Origin: Flavobacteriaceae bacterium UBA3339
GTDB lineage: Bacteria > Bacteroidota > Bacteroidia > Flavobacteriales > Flavobacteriaceae
Direction of reading: 5' to 3'
DNA length: 64,000 nucleotides
Assembly: GCA_002360925.1 (NCBI GenBank)
Contig: DERN01000011.1
Location: 130,908 to 194,907, forward strand
The notes under the pieces were generated by a model. The model searched no databases. It had not been told where the DNA came from and was given only the letters and a program-made list of their open reading frames with translations. A program made the translations under genes and the position numbers. Shown here piece by piece: positions 42,858 to 51,197 of this stretch; the stretch's first letter is position 1, and each line of letters starts with the position of its first letter.

Positions 42858-44201
42858 TTATCTCATTCCCATTCCTTTCATTTGTCCCATCATTCGCATT
42901 AGGTTTTTTCCTTGAGCGCCTTGCATCATCTTCATCATTTTGCTCATTTGATCGAACTGTTTCAATAATTGATTTACTTGTTGAATGTCGGTTCCTGATC
43001 CTTTTGCGATACGTTGTTTTCTTTTGGCATCTAAAAGAACCGGCTTTTTACGTTCTTCAGGAGTCATAGAATGAATAATGGCTTCGATATGTTTAAAAGC
43101 ATCGTCTTCAATTTCAATATCTTTCATTGCTTTACCAACTCCCGGAATCATGCCAACTAAATCTTTCATCGATCCCATTTTCTTAACTTGTTGGATTTGG
43201 CTTAAGAAATCATCGAAACCAAATTCGTTTTTCGCGATTTTCTTCTGAAGTTTTCTTGCTTCTTCTTCATCGTATTGTTCTTGTGCACGCTCTACTAACG
43301 AAATAACGTCACCCATTCCCAAAATACGATCTGCCATACGATCTGGATAGAACACATCGATCGCGTCCATTTTTTCACCAGTACCAATAAATTTGATTGG
43401 TTTGTTTACAATCGATTTAATCGAAATCGCTGCTCCGCCTCGTGTATCACCATCTAATTTTGTAAGAACAACTCCGTCAAAATTTAAACGATCATTAAAT
43501 GCTTTAGCTGTATTTACCGCATCTTGCCCGGTCATTGAATCTACTACAAACAACGTTTCGTGCGGTTTAATTGCCTGATGAACATTTGCAATTTCGTTCA
43601 TCATTTCTTCGTCAATCGCCAAACGACCTGCCGTATCGACAATCACGACATTGAATCCGTTTTGCTTAGCGTGTTCAATCGCATTGGTTGCAATAGAAAC
43701 GGCTTTTTTGTTTTCAGGTTCAGAATAAACCTCAACTCCGATCTGATCTCCTACAACATGTAACTGATTAATCGCAGCCGGACGGTAAATATCACAGGCA
43801 ACCAATAATGGTTTCTTGTTCTTTTTAGTTTTTAAGAAGTTCGCTAATTTTCCGGAAAAAGTAGTTTTACCAGATCCTTGTAAACCTGACATTAAGATTA
43901 CAGTAGGATTTCCCGAAAGGTTTACTCCTGCTGCATCTCCTCCCATTAATTCAGTTAATTCGTCTTTAACGATTTTAACCATTAATTGTCCTGGCTGTAA
44001 AGTCGTCAATACGTCTTGACCAATTGCTTTTTCTTTTACGCGATTGGTAAAATCTTTGGCAATTTTAAAGTTAACATCGGCATCTAATAAGGCGCGACGC
44101 ACTTCTTTTAAGGTTTCGGCAACGTTGACTTCTGTAATTTTTCCGTGACCTTTTAATATATGAAAGGCTTTATCTAACTTATCACTTAAATTATCGAACA
44201 T
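42858..44201 (-). CDS. ffh: Signal recognition particle protein Ffh
   Basis: A 447-residue GTPase that binds signal sequences on ribosomes and, with 4.5S RNA and FtsY, brings them to the membrane. It has the N domain, the G domain (GLQGSGKTT, DTAGRLA, TKLDGDTRGG) and the methionine-rich M domain (RIAKGSGTDIQQVNQLLKQF, MMKMMQGAQGKN). The tail ends in a glycine/methionine-rich stretch. It is full length. Confidence 0.97.
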   Translation of the reverse strand: MFDNLSDKLDKAFHILKGHGKITEVNVAETLKEVRRALLDADVNFKIAKDFTNRVKEKAIGQDVLTTLQPGQLMVKIVKDELTELMGGDAAGVNLSGNPTVILMSGLQGSGKTTFSGKLANFLKTKKNKKPLLVACDIYRPAAINQLHVVGDQIGVEVYSEPENKKAVSIATNAIEHAKQNGFNVVIVDTAGRLAIDEEMMNEIANVHQAIKPHETLFVVDSMTGQDAVNTAKAFNDRLNFDGVVLTKLDGDTRGGAAISIKSIVNKPIKFIGTGEKMDAIDVFYPDRMADRILGMGDVISLVERAQEQYDEEEARKLQKKIAKNEFGFDDFLSQIQQVKKMGSMKDLVGMIPGVGKAMKDIEIEDDAFKHIEAIIHSMTPEERKKPVLLDAKRKQRIAKGSGTDIQQVNQLLKQFDQMSKMMKMMQGAQGKNLMRMMGQMKGMGMR

Positions 44202-44224
44202 AATTTCTACATTATTCTAAGCTA

Positions 44225-44232
44225 CAAATATA
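44225..44232 (-). promoter_or_regulatory. Probable -7 element of ffh
   Basis: TATATTTG on the minus strand, 24 bases upstream of the start codon. Confidence 0.4.
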
Positions 44233-44450
44233 CAATTTTGTTTTTATTAATAAAGTCGGTAATATTCAGTTTTCAGATGGTTGTTTTATCTTAATTTAAA
44301 AAGGTAAATACAAAAAACATTACTTACAGGTTTATTTTCATTTTTAGGAAATAAAAAGTTGTTAATAAAACATCGAACTTACAATCAAAATCAATTAAAG
44401 ATGAATCTTCTAAAGTCATTTAAAATTATTTAATTAAGAGTTCGTTAAAG

Positions 44451-44458
44451 TATCTTTG
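44451..44458 (+). promoter_or_regulatory. Probable -7 element of the duplicated membrane-protein gene
   Basis: TATCTTTG, ten bases upstream of the ATG at 44468, would give a nearly leaderless transcript. No clear -33 TTG precedes it. Confidence 0.45.
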
Positions 44459-44467
44459 TAAAAAAAG

Positions 44468-45388
44468 ATGTTTAGTACCGCTAATAAAAAGCAATTGTTT
44501 TTAGATTACATTTTAGCAGGATGCCTTATTCTTTTAATGGGGATATTTTCGGTTTGGGCAAATGATATTGAGATTATTCTACCCGAGCTAGCGGCTTTAT
44601 CTGCTGGTTGTTTTATTTATAAAAAAGCTTCTTGGAACTCAGCTCCTAAAGCATTATTTATTTTACCAAGTATTACCGCTTTTTTAGGATTTGGAATTAA
44701 CATGCTACACATTAGCCTAGCATTAAAAGTTGGTTTAGTTTTACTACTTATTTTTTCACTTTTTTATCTCAGTAAAAATGTATTAGCACCTGCAATTGCT
44801 ACTGGTTTACTTCCAATTGTTACAAACTGTCATTCAGTTTATTTTTTAATATCTACTTTGCTTTTTACATTAATTTTAGCTGTTATTGTACAACTTAAAT
44901 ATCAATCGGGCGAAAAGATTGCAAAAGAAACTGTTCCGTTTAGAACTTTTTTCGTTTATTTTTCAATCATAACCATTTGGTTATCTTTCTGTTATTACAA
45001 TAACTATTCTTTTATGTTGGCAATACCGCCGGTTATTGTGGTAGGTTTGGAAATGATTAGCGAACCAAAAATTAAATTAAAACCTATATTTATTAGAACG
45101 TTTTTACTAGTAGCTTCTTCATTAATAGGTAGTTATATATACTTATATATTGATAATTTACTGCTTATACTGCTTGTAAACTTTATCGTTATCTCTACGT
45201 TTCTGGCGTTTTTCAATCAAAAAATGGCGCCTGCTTATGCAATGGCATTATTACCCATTGTTCTAAAAAATAAAGAACCGCTCTATTTTTCTTTATACGT
45301 ATTTATAATATGTTGCGCCATTTTTGGAGGTGCTTATATTTCAAAATATATGTATAACAGATTTTGGAATGATAATCGTATGAAGTAA
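44468..45388 (+). CDS. Membrane protein with internal duplication, unknown function
   Basis: A 306-residue protein with about ten membrane helices. The two halves look like a tandem duplication: LAPAIATGLLPIVTN (about residues 111-125) and MAPAYAMALLPIVLK (about 256-270) occupy matching positions after a PELAALSAG / PPVIVVGLE pair. The layout recalls HPP-like or FUSC-like transporters, but I cannot place it with confidence. It forms a single-gene unit with a strong terminator. Confidence 0.7.
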   Translation: MFSTANKKQLFLDYILAGCLILLMGIFSVWANDIEIILPELAALSAGCFIYKKASWNSAPKALFILPSITAFLGFGINMLHISLALKVGLVLLLIFSLFYLSKNVLAPAIATGLLPIVTNCHSVYFLISTLLFTLILAVIVQLKYQSGEKIAKETVPFRTFFVYFSIITIWLSFCYYNNYSFMLAIPPVIVVGLEMISEPKIKLKPIFIRTFLLVASSLIGSYIYLYIDNLLLILLVNFIVISTFLAFFNQKMAPAYAMALLPIVLKNKEPLYFSLYVFIICCAIFGGAYISKYMYNRFWNDNRMK

Positions 45389-45418
45389 AAAAAGCCGTTC
45401 TTTCGAACGGCTTTTTTT
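45387..45418. terminator. Bidirectional terminator between convergent genes
   Basis: AAGCCGTTC / GAACGGCTT stem with a TTTC loop, flanked by seven A and seven T. It begins at the stop codon of the duplicated membrane-protein gene and ends ten bases before the argS stop. Confidence 0.88.
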
Positions 45419-45428
45419 ACCTTTTATT

Positions 45429-47534
45429 TTACATTCTGTTCGGAACTTCGATTCCTAATAAGCTGAATGCATTTTTAATTGTTTGTGCAACTTTGCTTGA
45501 TAATTGCACTCGGAATATTTTTTTCGTTTCGTCGCTTTCTCCTAAAATAGAAACCGATTGATAGAACGAGTTGTATTCTTTTACCAAATCGTAAGTGTAA
45601 TTCGCAATTAATGCCGGACTGTACGTTTTTGCCGATTGCTGAATTACTTCTGGGAATTGCGCCAATATTTTAATTAATTCTTTTTCTTTTTCGTGAAGAG
45701 AAACTTCGTTTTCGTTTTGTGTAACTGTTGTGAAATCGAAATCGGCTTTTCTTAAAATAGATTGTATACGCGCGTATGTATATTGAATAAAAGGTCCTGT
45801 GTTTCCGTTAAAATCTACCGATTCTTTTGGATCGAACAGGATTCGTTTTTTAGGGTCAACTTTTAAAATAAAGTATTTTAAAGCTCCTAAACCAATGGTT
45901 TTGTAAAGCGAGTTTTTTTCTTCTTGAGATAAACCGTCTAACTTGCCTAATTCTTCCGAAATTTCTCCGGCTGTCGTAACCATATCACTCATTAAATCAT
46001 CGGCATCAACTACGGTTCCTTCACGCGATTTCATTTTTCCGGAAGGAAGATCAACCATTCCATACGATAAATGGAATAAATGTTCTGCCCAATCGAAACC
46101 TAATTTTTTCAAAATTAAGAACAATACTTTGAAGTGATAATCTTGTTCGTTTCCAACTGTGTAAACCATTCCGCCAACATCAGGAAAGTCTTTTACACGC
46201 TGAATTGCCGTTCCAATATCTTGGGTAATATAAACCGAAGTTCCGTCGGAACGCAACACGATTTTTTCGTCTAAACCTTCATCTGTTAAATCAATCCAAA
46301 CCGAACCGTCTTCTTTTTTAAAGAAAACGCCTTTTTCCAAACCTTTTTCAACCTCATCTTTTCCTAACAAATAGGTTTGACTTTCGTAATAATTAAAGTC
46401 AAAATCAACTCCAATATTTTTGTATGTTACATCGAAACCGTCGTAAACCCAACCGTTCATCATTTTCCAAAGGTTTACAACTTCTTCATCGCCAGCTTCC
46501 CATTTACGAAGCATTTCTTTAGCTTCCTGAATAGCATTGGTACTATTACGTGCAATTTCATTTATCTCTGAAGTTATGTTAGAAATTTTATCTTCTACCA
46601 AAATAACTGGTTTCAATAACACTTCAACCTCCTTGAACGATTCTTCTTTTAATTCATCATCAGAAGCTTCTTTTTTAAAGCTCGAAAACACTTTTGATAA
46701 CGAATTTGAAGTTTGAATCGCTTCTTTTAATTCCTCTCCAAGTTGTTGTTTCAATACAACAATCTGATCAATATTTAATTTTTCAACTTCTGATAAAAGT
46801 ATACTTTTCAGTTTATTGATTTCAGAAACCAACGTACTTAACTTCTGCGAATTGTTTGTTTTATCTAATGAAAAATCTCCGTTTAAGAAACTTTCATTAA
46901 TAGGTTTTGCCTGCTTTCTTAATTCATTTTCAAAAGCAACATAATAATTACCAACCAGCTTATCTCCTTTTAAACCTGTAGATTCCGGCGTTTGTCCGTT
47001 TCCAAACTTTTGCCAAGCCAACATCGATTTACAAATATGAATGCCTCGATCGTTTACAACCTGCGTTTTGTACACTTTTTTACCCGAAGCTTTTAAAATT
47101 TCGGCAACCGAATATCCTAAAAGTACATTACGAACGTGTCCTAAATGCAACGGTTTGTTTGTATTTGGCGAAGCATATTCTACCATAACCGCTTTTCCGT
47201 TCTCGTCTGTTTTTTCATATCCAAATGTTGGATTATTCCAAATCGAAGCAAAGAAATTGGTGTAAAAAGAATCGTTTATTACAATATTTAAAAATCCTTG
47301 AACTACATTAAATTTAGAAACCAACGGAACATTTGTAACCAAATATTCGCCAATTTTAGTTCCTAATTCTACCGGATTTCCTTTTAATTGTTTCACTAAC
47401 GGAAACACTACCATGGTAATATCTCCTTCAAAATCTTTACGTGTTGCCTGATATTCAACTTTTTCAATTGTAACATCAAACAACTTCTGAACTGCTTCTT
47501 TTATAAAAGGCGTTAAAATTTCTTGTAAAGACAT
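45429..47534 (-). CDS. argS: Arginyl-tRNA synthetase with an extra helical insertion
   Basis: A 701-residue class I synthetase that charges tRNA-Arg. The N-terminal tRNA-binding domain, the HIGH-type motif HLGH (residues 130-133), the KMSKS-type GKMKSREG and the C-terminal anticodon-binding domain are all present. It is about 100 residues longer than usual. The excess lies between YYVAFENELRK (about 206) and AIQEAKEMLRKWEAGDEEV (about 334-352), where related flavobacterial enzymes, as I recall them, have a short linker. The insert is rich in Lys, Glu, Ser and Leu and looks helical or coiled-coil. The frame is intact on both sides, so it is a true insertion. Confidence 0.95.
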   Translation of the reverse strand: MSLQEILTPFIKEAVQKLFDVTIEKVEYQATRKDFEGDITMVVFPLVKQLKGNPVELGTKIGEYLVTNVPLVSKFNVVQGFLNIVINDSFYTNFFASIWNNPTFGYEKTDENGKAVMVEYASPNTNKPLHLGHVRNVLLGYSVAEILKASGKKVYKTQVVNDRGIHICKSMLAWQKFGNGQTPESTGLKGDKLVGNYYVAFENELRKQAKPINESFLNGDFSLDKTNNSQKLSTLVSEINKLKSILLSEVEKLNIDQIVVLKQQLGEELKEAIQTSNSLSKVFSSFKKEASDDELKEESFKEVEVLLKPVILVEDKISNITSEINEIARNSTNAIQEAKEMLRKWEAGDEEVVNLWKMMNGWVYDGFDVTYKNIGVDFDFNYYESQTYLLGKDEVEKGLEKGVFFKKEDGSVWIDLTDEGLDEKIVLRSDGTSVYITQDIGTAIQRVKDFPDVGGMVYTVGNEQDYHFKVLFLILKKLGFDWAEHLFHLSYGMVDLPSGKMKSREGTVVDADDLMSDMVTTAGEISEELGKLDGLSQEEKNSLYKTIGLGALKYFILKVDPKKRILFDPKESVDFNGNTGPFIQYTYARIQSILRKADFDFTTVTQNENEVSLHEKEKELIKILAQFPEVIQQSAKTYSPALIANYTYDLVKEYNSFYQSVSILGESDETKKIFRVQLSSKVAQTIKNAFSLLGIEVPNRM

Positions 47535-47556
47535 AATTATTTCATTTTTAAGGACG

Positions 47557-47564
47557 CAAAGTTA
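47557..47564 (-). promoter_or_regulatory. Probable -7 element of argS
   Basis: TAACTTTG on the minus strand, 23 bases upstream of the argS start. Confidence 0.4.
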
Positions 47565-47787
47565 CGATTTTTAGTCTGAATTAAAAGATTTCGCTTTTGA
47601 TTATTAACGCTTAAAGTCTAGTAAAGTGCCAAATGCTCCAATTCGAATTATTTTTTCAAAATATTTTTTCATTTCGTTGTAACATTTCATACTGTTGTTT
47701 TACTAATTATTTAAAATGGGAAATCTGCGTAATTTTTGTTCCTAACGTAATAGGCTATACAAAGTATTATGCAAAACAATATTTAAA

Positions 47788-50199
47788 ATGAAAAACAAAT
47801 ACTTTACATTATCATTAGCGCTTGTACTTAGTTTTGGTGCGTGGGCGCAACAACCGCAAGCAGCCGGAAACGGTTCGATAAAAGGAAAAGTGATTGAGAA
47901 AAACTCGCAAAATGCTGTTAGTTTCGCTTCGGTTGCAGTAACGGTTAACGGAGAAATTATTTCGGGCGATTTAACAGACGACAATGGTTCGTTTAGTATT
48001 TCGAATCTTCCAAATAAAGAAGTAGAATTATCGGTCGAGTATATTGGTTTTAAAACGTACAAAAACAAAATCAACTTATCTACCGATAAAAATATGGATT
48101 TAGGAACGATTCGTTTAGAAACCGATGAAGAAGTTTTAGATGCTGTTGTTATTAATGCAGAACGCAGCACAATGGAACAATTAGTCGATCGAAAAGTGAT
48201 TCGAGTTGGAAAAGATTTATCGACAGCGGGCGCTTCGGCTTCCGAAATAATGAACAATATTCCTTCTGTAAATGTAGATCAGGACGGAAATATTTCGATG
48301 CGCGGAAATGACAATGTTCGTATTTTGATTGATGGAAAACCAACACAAATGGATCCGAAAACGTTGTTAAAACAAATTCCTTCAAATTCGATCGATAAAA
48401 TAGAATTGATTACGAATCCTTCGGCTAAATACAATCCGGAAGGAATGTCGGGAATGATTAATTTTGTTTTGAAAAAGAATATGCAAGATGGTTTTAACGG
48501 AAGTTACAACGGAAATATTACGTTTGCAAAAGTTCCGAAATTTAACCAAACGGTTGATTTAAACTTGCGTAAAGGAAAAGTAAACTTTTTTGGAAATTAC
48601 AGCTATTCTGATCAAAAATCGTTGCATGGCGGTGTCATGAAGCAATTAGATAATAATTCGGAACAAATTTTCGATATCGAAAACAACAACAAAACACACA
48701 ATTTTAAAGTTGGTTTTGATGTCTATGCAAATAGCAAAAACACGATTTCGTTTTACACGAATCAAACATACGCAAACGGAATTGGAACGGTTGACAACAG
48801 TATTTTAACTCCGAACATTTCGCCTTTTTATCAAACCGATCAATACGAAGGAGATAATCAATCGCAAAATTACAATTTAGCTTACAAGAAAACGTTTACT
48901 AAACCAGGACAATCTTTAGATTTCGAAGTAAATTACGGACGTAATCACGATACGCAAAAAGGAAATTTCGGAATTGCAGGAAATTCGCCTGTAAATTATA
49001 ACGACGGAACCGATAATACCGTAAACGCTGTTCAGGCAAATTTAGATTATGTACACCCAATTAACGATAAAACAAAATTAGAAGTTGGTGCAGAATATCG
49101 TACAACCGGAACCGAAAATGGTTATAAAACCACAAACATTATCGCAAATCAAACCGATTTTGAATACAATGTAGATATCGCTTCGGCTTATGCAACTTTT
49201 GGTTCTAAGTTCGAAAAATGGGGTTATCAAATTGGAGCGCGTTTAGAGAAATACAACGTAAAAGCAGATTATACGGTTGGTACCGAATTTAAAGATTTTA
49301 AAGACGATTATTTAACCATTTATCCTTCTGCATTTTTAAGTTATACGCCTACACAAACCGATTTCTTTCAAATTAGCGCAAGTCGTCGCGTAGATCGTCC
49401 AAATATTTGGCAAACAAAACCAATTCGCGATTATAGTACACCAAGAGTTGTACAAATTGGAAATCCTGAATTAAAACCTCAGTTTACAAATTCGATCGAG
49501 TTTAATTACACGAAAGTTTTAGGCGTTAAGGGAAGCGTTACTTTAGGAACATATTATCGTTTTATAAACGATCCTATTGAACGTACTTTCTATTTAGATA
49601 CTTCGTCAGACGATGCAATTTCGGAAAGAAGAATGGTTATGAGTTACGGAAACTTTGATCAATCGACTGCTTACGGAGCCGAAATTTCTTCGAATTATAA
49701 GGTCAATCGTTGGTGGGATGTTCAGCCAAGTGTTGAATATTATTTTAGAAATCAACGAGGAATTGTAACCGTTTTAAATCCTGAAACAAATGAAGGCGAA
49801 TTACAAAACCGCGAAATTGATAATGGAGTTTTTAACGCTCGATTAAATAACAACTTCAAAATTACAAATGCTTTCAGAGCTTCTTTATTCGGATTTTACA
49901 GAGGAAACGCAAAAGATATTAACGGACAAATGGATGCGATGTATAAAGTTGATGCCGGATTGCGTTACAGTTTCTGGGATAACTCGGCTAACTTAAGCGT
50001 TCGTTTCAACGATATTTTTAACACCATGAAAGCTAGTTTTAAAGGTGATGCTCCTTATCCGCAAACCGGAGTATTTACTTGGGAAAGCCAATCGCTTTTT
50101 GTTGGATTCCAATATATGTTCGGAACCGGTAAAAACCGTGCTTTACAACGTAAGCAAAGAGATAAAAATGAAGTTCAGAATTCTGGAGGATTCTTTTAA
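47788..50199 (+). CDS. TonB-dependent-receptor-like outer-membrane beta-barrel protein
   Basis: An 803-residue outer-membrane protein. The signal peptide ends near AWAQQ (residue 20). Residues about 29-110 form a carboxypeptidase regulatory-like domain (GSIKGKVIEKNSQNAVSFAS). A plug domain follows (VIRVGKDLSTAGASASEIMNNIPSV, IEVITNPSAKY-like IELITNPSAKY), then a large beta barrel of the OMP_b-brl_3 type. The C-terminus ends in aromatic residues (SGGFF). No SusD partner is nearby, so it is not a polysaccharide-utilisation SusC. The substrate is unknown. A terminator separates it from the ABC genes downstream. Confidence 0.88.
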   Translation: MKNKYFTLSLALVLSFGAWAQQPQAAGNGSIKGKVIEKNSQNAVSFASVAVTVNGEIISGDLTDDNGSFSISNLPNKEVELSVEYIGFKTYKNKINLSTDKNMDLGTIRLETDEEVLDAVVINAERSTMEQLVDRKVIRVGKDLSTAGASASEIMNNIPSVNVDQDGNISMRGNDNVRILIDGKPTQMDPKTLLKQIPSNSIDKIELITNPSAKYNPEGMSGMINFVLKKNMQDGFNGSYNGNITFAKVPKFNQTVDLNLRKGKVNFFGNYSYSDQKSLHGGVMKQLDNNSEQIFDIENNNKTHNFKVGFDVYANSKNTISFYTNQTYANGIGTVDNSILTPNISPFYQTDQYEGDNQSQNYNLAYKKTFTKPGQSLDFEVNYGRNHDTQKGNFGIAGNSPVNYNDGTDNTVNAVQANLDYVHPINDKTKLEVGAEYRTTGTENGYKTTNIIANQTDFEYNVDIASAYATFGSKFEKWGYQIGARLEKYNVKADYTVGTEFKDFKDDYLTIYPSAFLSYTPTQTDFFQISASRRVDRPNIWQTKPIRDYSTPRVVQIGNPELKPQFTNSIEFNYTKVLGVKGSVTLGTYYRFINDPIERTFYLDTSSDDAISERRMVMSYGNFDQSTAYGAEISSNYKVNRWWDVQPSVEYYFRNQRGIVTVLNPETNEGELQNREIDNGVFNARLNNNFKITNAFRASLFGFYRGNAKDINGQMDAMYKVDAGLRYSFWDNSANLSVRFNDIFNTMKASFKGDAPYPQTGVFTWESQSLFVGFQYMFGTGKNRALQRKQRDKNEVQNSGGFF

Positions 50200-50206
50200 T
50201 AATACC

Positions 50207-50236
50207 AAACCGATTGAAATTCAATCGGTTTTTTTA
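50207..50236 (+). terminator. Terminator of the outer-membrane receptor gene
   Basis: AACCGATTGAA / TTCAATCGGTT stem followed by seven T, eight bases past the stop codon. Confidence 0.85.
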
Positions 50237-50282
50237 TTTCCAAAAAACAACTTACTTTAGTATTCAACCAAAACTTGAAAAA

Positions 50283-51197
50283 ATGATCATAGAAACACAC
50301 GAACTGAGTTTTCAGTTTCAAAAAAACCAAAAACTATTAGACAAAGTTTCCATTCATGTTCCTGAAAAAAGTATTTATGGATTTCTAGGTCCGAATGGCG
50401 CAGGAAAATCAACCACAATTCGATTAATAACGGGTTTGCTTGGCGAACAAAATCCAGGCGAAATTTCATTATTTGGTAAACCTCTTTCGGAACAATTGCC
50501 TTTCGTTTTTTCAAAAATAGGCTGTATCATAGAAACCCCAACTTTATATGGACATTTAACCGGATTGGAACATTTAAAGTTTGTTTCGAAACTTCAAGAT
50601 ACTTCCGATGCAAAATTTGATGAGGTTTTGGAATTAGTCGGTTTGGATCATGCTAAAAACATCAAATCAAAAAAGTATTCTTTAGGAATGAAACAGCGAT
50701 TAAGCATTGCAATGGCTTTAATCAATGATCCAAAATTATTAATTCTTGATGAACCTGTAAATGGATTAGACCCGCAAGGAATTATTGAAATGCGTTTGTT
50801 ACTTCAAAAATTAAATCGCAAAAAAGATATTACTATTTTTATTTCGAGTCATATTTTGGCAGAAGTAGAAAAGCTATGTACACATGTTGGAATTCTTTAT
50901 AACGGAAAACTTCAGTTTGAAGGAACAATGGAAGAATTGAAAAAGAAAAACAACAAAGCTTCTGTTTTAGTTGAAATTGCACATTTAAATGATCATTTTG
51001 AATTGATTCAGCAACATTTCGAAAATTGCATTAAGGTGAATGAAAATGAATTTCAAATCCAATTTTCAAGTAAAGACGAAATTCCTTCTTTAGTTAATTT
51101 CTTAACACAACAAAATATTGCAGTTTATAAAATTCAACCACAAGGCGGATTAGAAGAATGGTTTATTGATTTAACAAAACAAATAAAAACACTATGA
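50283..51197 (+). CDS. ABC transporter ATP-binding subunit (partner of the permease-TlpA fusion)
   Basis: A 304-residue ABC ATPase of the ABC-2/bacitracin-lantibiotic self-protection type. Walker A is FLGPNGAGKST, the signature is the variant YSLGMKQRLSIA, and Walker B is LLILDEPVNGLD, with the switch histidine in SSHILAE. A C-terminal extension of about 80 residues follows. The frame is open from 50214, but I start at 50283 (MIIETHELSF): the core fold begins there and the extra stretch overlaps the upstream terminator. Its stop overlaps the permease start by four bases (ATGA), so the two subunits are translated together. Confidence 0.9.
   Translation: MIIETHELSFQFQKNQKLLDKVSIHVPEKSIYGFLGPNGAGKSTTIRLITGLLGEQNPGEISLFGKPLSEQLPFVFSKIGCIIETPTLYGHLTGLEHLKFVSKLQDTSDAKFDEVLELVGLDHAKNIKSKKYSLGMKQRLSIAMALINDPKLLILDEPVNGLDPQGIIEMRLLLQKLNRKKDITIFISSHILAEVEKLCTHVGILYNGKLQFEGTMEELKKKNNKASVLVEIAHLNDHFELIQQHFENCIKVNENEFQIQFSSKDEIPSLVNFLTQQNIAVYKIQPQGGLEEWFIDLTKQIKTL

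Noticed and set aside
47535..47787. Riboswitch or leader RNA ahead of the outer-membrane receptor
   Set aside because: I see no conserved fold or terminator/antiterminator pair in this 250-base A/T-rich gap.
47742..48257. 171-codon frame antisense to the outer-membrane receptor
   Set aside because: It mirrors the coding strand of a clear receptor gene and includes its signal peptide region; no independent support.
47788..50199. SusC of a polysaccharide utilisation locus
   Set aside because: No SusD, glycoside hydrolase or sigma/anti-sigma genes nearby, and the barrel resembles the OMP_b-brl_3 type.
50214..50282. N-terminal extension of the ABC ATPase upstream of 50283
   Set aside because: It overlaps the hairpin terminator of the previous gene and adds residues not seen in ABC ATPases.
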